This document shows, one piece after another, positions 61,762 to 64,000 of a stretch of DNA of 64,000 nt (positions are counted from its first letter, which is position 1; every line of letters starts with the position of its first letter). This DNA is from Streptomyces sp. BK208 (GTDB lineage Bacteria; Actinomycetota; Actinomycetes; Streptomycetales; Streptomycetaceae), in contig NZ_SOAV01000002.1 in NCBI RefSeq assembly GCF_004364245.1, forward strand, positions 434,001-498,000. Direction: 5' to 3'. The notes under the pieces were generated by a model that was given only the letters and a program-made list of their open reading frames with translations, searched no databases and had not been told where the DNA came from. A program made the translations under genes and the position numbers.

Positions 61762-64000
61762 TCAGCTCTCCTTCGCCTGCTCCAGCATCCGGTCGACGAC
61801 CCGCGCGGAGGCGTGCCCGTCGTCCAGGTCGCAGAACAGGTGGTGGAAGCGGTCGAACCGGTCCTGGTAGTCCGCCTTGACCTGGTCGATGCCGCGGATC
61901 GCGTCGACCAGCTCCTCGGAGGTGCCGATCAGCGGACCGGGGGAGTCCTTCTCGAAGTCGAAGTAGAACCCGCGCAGCGTGTCCCGGTAGTGCTCCAGGT
62001 CGTAGGTGAAGAACAGCATCGGCCGCTTCAGGTGCGCGTAGTCGAACATCACCGACGAGTAGTCCGTGATCATGATGTCCGCCGCGAGGTAGAGGTCGGC
62101 GATGTCCGGGTACTCCGACACGTCGAACACGAAGCCGTTGCCCGCGCCCGGGACCTGGTCGACGACGTTGGAGTGGCGGCGGATGAGCAGGACGTGGTCG
62201 TCGCCCAGGCGCCGGCGCGCGTCCTCCAGGTCGATCCGCAGGTCGAACAGGTACTGCCCCGCGCTGTGGGACTGGTCGTCCCGCCACGTCGGCGCGTACA
62301 GCACGACCTTCTTGCCCGCGGGCAGCTTCAGCGTCTCCTTGACCTGCTCGGCGATCTTGTCCCGGTCGGGGGAGTAGAGGTAGTCGTTGCGCGGGTAGCC
62401 GGCCTCCTGGATCTCCCCGTCGTAGGAGAAGGCGCGCTTGAGGATCGGCGTGGAGAAGCGGTTCGAGGAGACGAGCAGGCTCCAGTTCTTCGCCTCCAGC
62501 GCCAGGCGGTTCTGGTACTCGCGGTCGAAGTAGAGGGTCTCGATGTCGTGACCGATCTTCTTCAGCATCGTGCCGTGCCAGGTCTGCACGATCACCTGGC
62601 CGGGACGGCGCACGACCCACTCGGGCAGGTGTCCGTTGGTGACGATGTAGCGGGAGGTGGCCAGGGCCTCGAACCACTCCCGGCCCCACATGCGGACCTT
62701 CTCCGCCGTCGGCGGCAGGACGACCTGGCTGTCGCGCACGGCCCACAGGTACTTCAGGCCGCTGTCGCGGCGCAGCAGCTCCTCGTGCATCGCCCGCGGG
62801 CTGTCCGAGTACTGCTTGCCGTTGTAGCTGAGGAAGAACACCTGGTCGCGCAGCGGCAGTTCACGGCCGGGCTCGTAGACCTCGCGGCGCTGCTGGAGCT
62901 GGCGGTAGGGGCCGCGCTCCAGGTCGCTCAGCTCGGAGCGGCAGTTGAGCTGCGGGAAGTCGCCCCAGCGGTTCTCGAACCAGTAGCGGCGCCCGTTCAG
63001 CTCCGCGTGCAGCGGGAACTGGGCCACGGCCAGGCGGTCGATGACGAACTCGGCGTCCGGCACGTCCGCGTCCGCCGAGCGCAGCCGCAGGTTCCACCGG
63101 CCGGCCTTGAGCGGCACCCCGCCGGAGCCGCCCATCACCGACGGGTCGAAGGACGTGCGGAAGGTGCCGTCGTCCGACCAGTCCACGGACGCGGTGCGCT
63201 CGTCGTAGCGGTTGCGGGCCTTGAGGACCAGGTCGGCGCCGATCAGCTCGGGGCTGGTGCGGCCCTCGATCGCGATCCGGCCGTCGCGCAGGGCGACACC
63301 GGTGACGGTGGCCCGGCGGGTCCGGCCGACGATCTTCAGGTAGCCGTTGTGCCCGGAGATGAGGGCGAGTTCCCGGTGCGCGCCGGGCTCACCGAAGGAC
63401 GCGGGCAGGTCGAACGCCAGGTCCGCCAGGCCCTCCTTGACCACGCTGCTGAACTGGCGCTCCGTGCCGTCCGCCGCGGTGGCCAGCAGGGCGGTGCTCC
63501 ACAGCCGGCGGTCCAGCTGGGCGTTCTCGTCGACCGTGTCGTCGCCGAGCAGCGCCACGTCGGTCAGCGGTACCCGGGCTTCGAAGGTGGTCCGGGAGCC
63601 CTGCTGCGCCACGTCGACGGGGTACTTGCGCACCTCGCCGCTCCTGGCGTTCGTCAGCCGGAGCGCCAGCGTCTCGCCCGGCTTCAGCGGCACCCGGATG
63701 TCACCGGCGACCGCGATCGAGTCGCCGTCCAGGCGGCGGTCGGTGATCAGGGCGCGGACCTTTTCGATCCGCAGCTTGAAGGCACCGCGCTCGACGGTCG
63801 GCAGCATCCGGAAGTCGTCGTCGAGCCACTGGTACGCCGGGAAGTTGGCGGCGGAACCGCCGCGGGCCCAGACCCCGCTGCGGCGCACCAGGCCGGACGC
63901 GTAGACGTTGATGCCGACGTGCCACAGCCCCTCCTGCCAGCTGCCGCCCTTGCGCAGCTTGGCGGGGTCGAGCTCCAGCTCCCAGCCGGCCCAGTCGTAG
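61762..64000 (-). CDS. TagF-like CDP-glycerol glycerophosphotransferase (N-terminal part outside window)
   Basis: The window holds 746 codons and one further base; the frame stays open to the right edge, so the start is not seen. The C-terminal ~370 residues form a TagF-type GT-B domain: QTWHGTMLKKIGHD, YAPTWRDDQ, LLIRRHSN and ADIMITDYSSVMFDYA. The preceding ~370 visible residues are beta-rich accessory sequence and the extreme upstream visible end reads LYDWAGWELELDP. Such enzymes polymerise glycerol phosphate onto a lipid-linked disaccharide to make teichoic-acid-like polymers. Confidence 0.88.
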   Translation of the reverse strand, partial: YDWAGWELELDPAKLRKGGSWQEGLWHVGINVYASGLVRRSGVWARGGSAANFPAYQWLDDDFRMLPTVERGAFKLRIEKVRALITDRRLDGDSIAVAGDIRVPLKPGETLALRLTNARSGEVRKYPVDVAQQGSRTTFEARVPLTDVALLGDDTVDENAQLDRRLWSTALLATAADGTERQFSSVVKEGLADLAFDLPASFGEPGAHRELALISGHNGYLKIVGRTRRATVTGVALRDGRIAIEGRTSPELIGADLVLKARNRYDERTASVDWSDDGTFRTSFDPSVMGGSGGVPLKAGRWNLRLRSADADVPDAEFVIDRLAVAQFPLHAELNGRRYWFENRWGDFPQLNCRSELSDLERGPYRQLQQRREVYEPGRELPLRDQVFFLSYNGKQYSDSPRAMHEELLRRDSGLKYLWAVRDSQVVLPPTAEKVRMWGREWFEALATSRYIVTNGHLPEWVVRRPGQVIVQTWHGTMLKKIGHDIETLYFDREYQNRLALEAKNWSLLVSSNRFSTPILKRAFSYDGEIQEAGYPRNDYLYSPDRDKIAEQVKETLKLPAGKKVVLYAPTWRDDQSHSAGQYLFDLRIDLEDARRRLGDDHVLLIRRHSNVVDQVPGAGNGFVFDVSEYPDIADLYLAADIMITDYSSVMFDYAHLKRPMLFFTYDLEHYRDTLRGFYFDFEKDSPGPLIGTSEELVDAIRGIDQVKADYQDRFDRFHHLFCDLDDGHASARVVDRMLEQAKES

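Overview
This window is chromosomal core DNA from a Streptomyces-type actinomycete. Supporting signs are very high GC with third-position bias, frequent GTG starts, tRNAs without an encoded CCA, two clpP genes ahead of clpX, an RNase E/G with long Arg- and Lys-rich arms, a mycothiol-type thioredoxin-fold enzyme, and the order tig-clpP1-clpP2-clpX / valS-folC-ndk / mreBCD-pbp2-rodA / RNase E-rplU-rpmA-obgE, which I recall from Streptomyces chromosomes (gene order from memory, not searched).

Region 1 (1-10.1 kb): an M1 aminopeptidase cut by the left edge, a DUF1203 gene, asd, a small ECF-type sigma factor with a membrane partner, a solitary DUF559 nuclease-like gene, a second complete M1 aminopeptidase, an Rv2466c-like thioredoxin-fold protein and a zinc-ribbon protein whose ribosome-binding site lies in a perfect hairpin. 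Region 2 (10.1-16.5 kb): a leftward sulfonate operon (binding lipoprotein, permease, ATPase, flavin monooxygenase, TauD-like dioxygenase) preceded by a candidate cysteine-rich leader peptide MSCRTFCC that may be translated from a leaderless mRNA; a ROK regulator lies upstream. Region 3 (16.5-28.7 kb): two amino-acid permeases, bioY, rpiB, a Nei-type glycosylase, an Eis-like acetyltransferase, a membrane SpoIIE phosphatase, an alarmone-hydrolase-like HD protein and an acyltransferase. Several non-coding structures lie between them: a branched 88-bp inverted repeat, an orphan palindrome between terminators, a ~59-bp tandem repeat and an 11-bp-phased direct repeat.

Region 4 (28.7-40.6 kb): tRNA-Gly and tRNA-Pro, trigger factor, the Clp protease genes with a ClgR-like site, a proline/glutamine-rich membrane protein, then valS and folC (both with a -10 box exactly 7 nt before the GTG, suggesting leaderless mRNAs), DUF4233 and ndk. 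Region 5 (40.9-47.5 kb): the cell-wall elongation or sporulation-wall cluster mreB, mreC, mreD, pbp2, rodA, with a 20-codon ORF overlapping the pbp2 start. Region 6 (47.6-59.4 kb): a TIGR03960 radical-SAM protein and its DUF2344 partner flanking an unusual repeat membrane protein with an almost identical 147-bp internal duplication, then RNase E/G, a glycerol-1-phosphate-dehydrogenase-like enzyme, rplU, rpmA and obgE. Region 7 (59.5-64 kb): a GT4 glycosyltransferase facing a TagF-like glycerophosphotransferase cut by the right edge, probably for wall glycopolymer synthesis.

I see no prophage, transposase, CRISPR array or large biosynthetic cluster. The most novel material is regulatory or repetitive: the leader peptide, the Shine-Dalgarno hairpin, the branched repeat and the tandem repeats.
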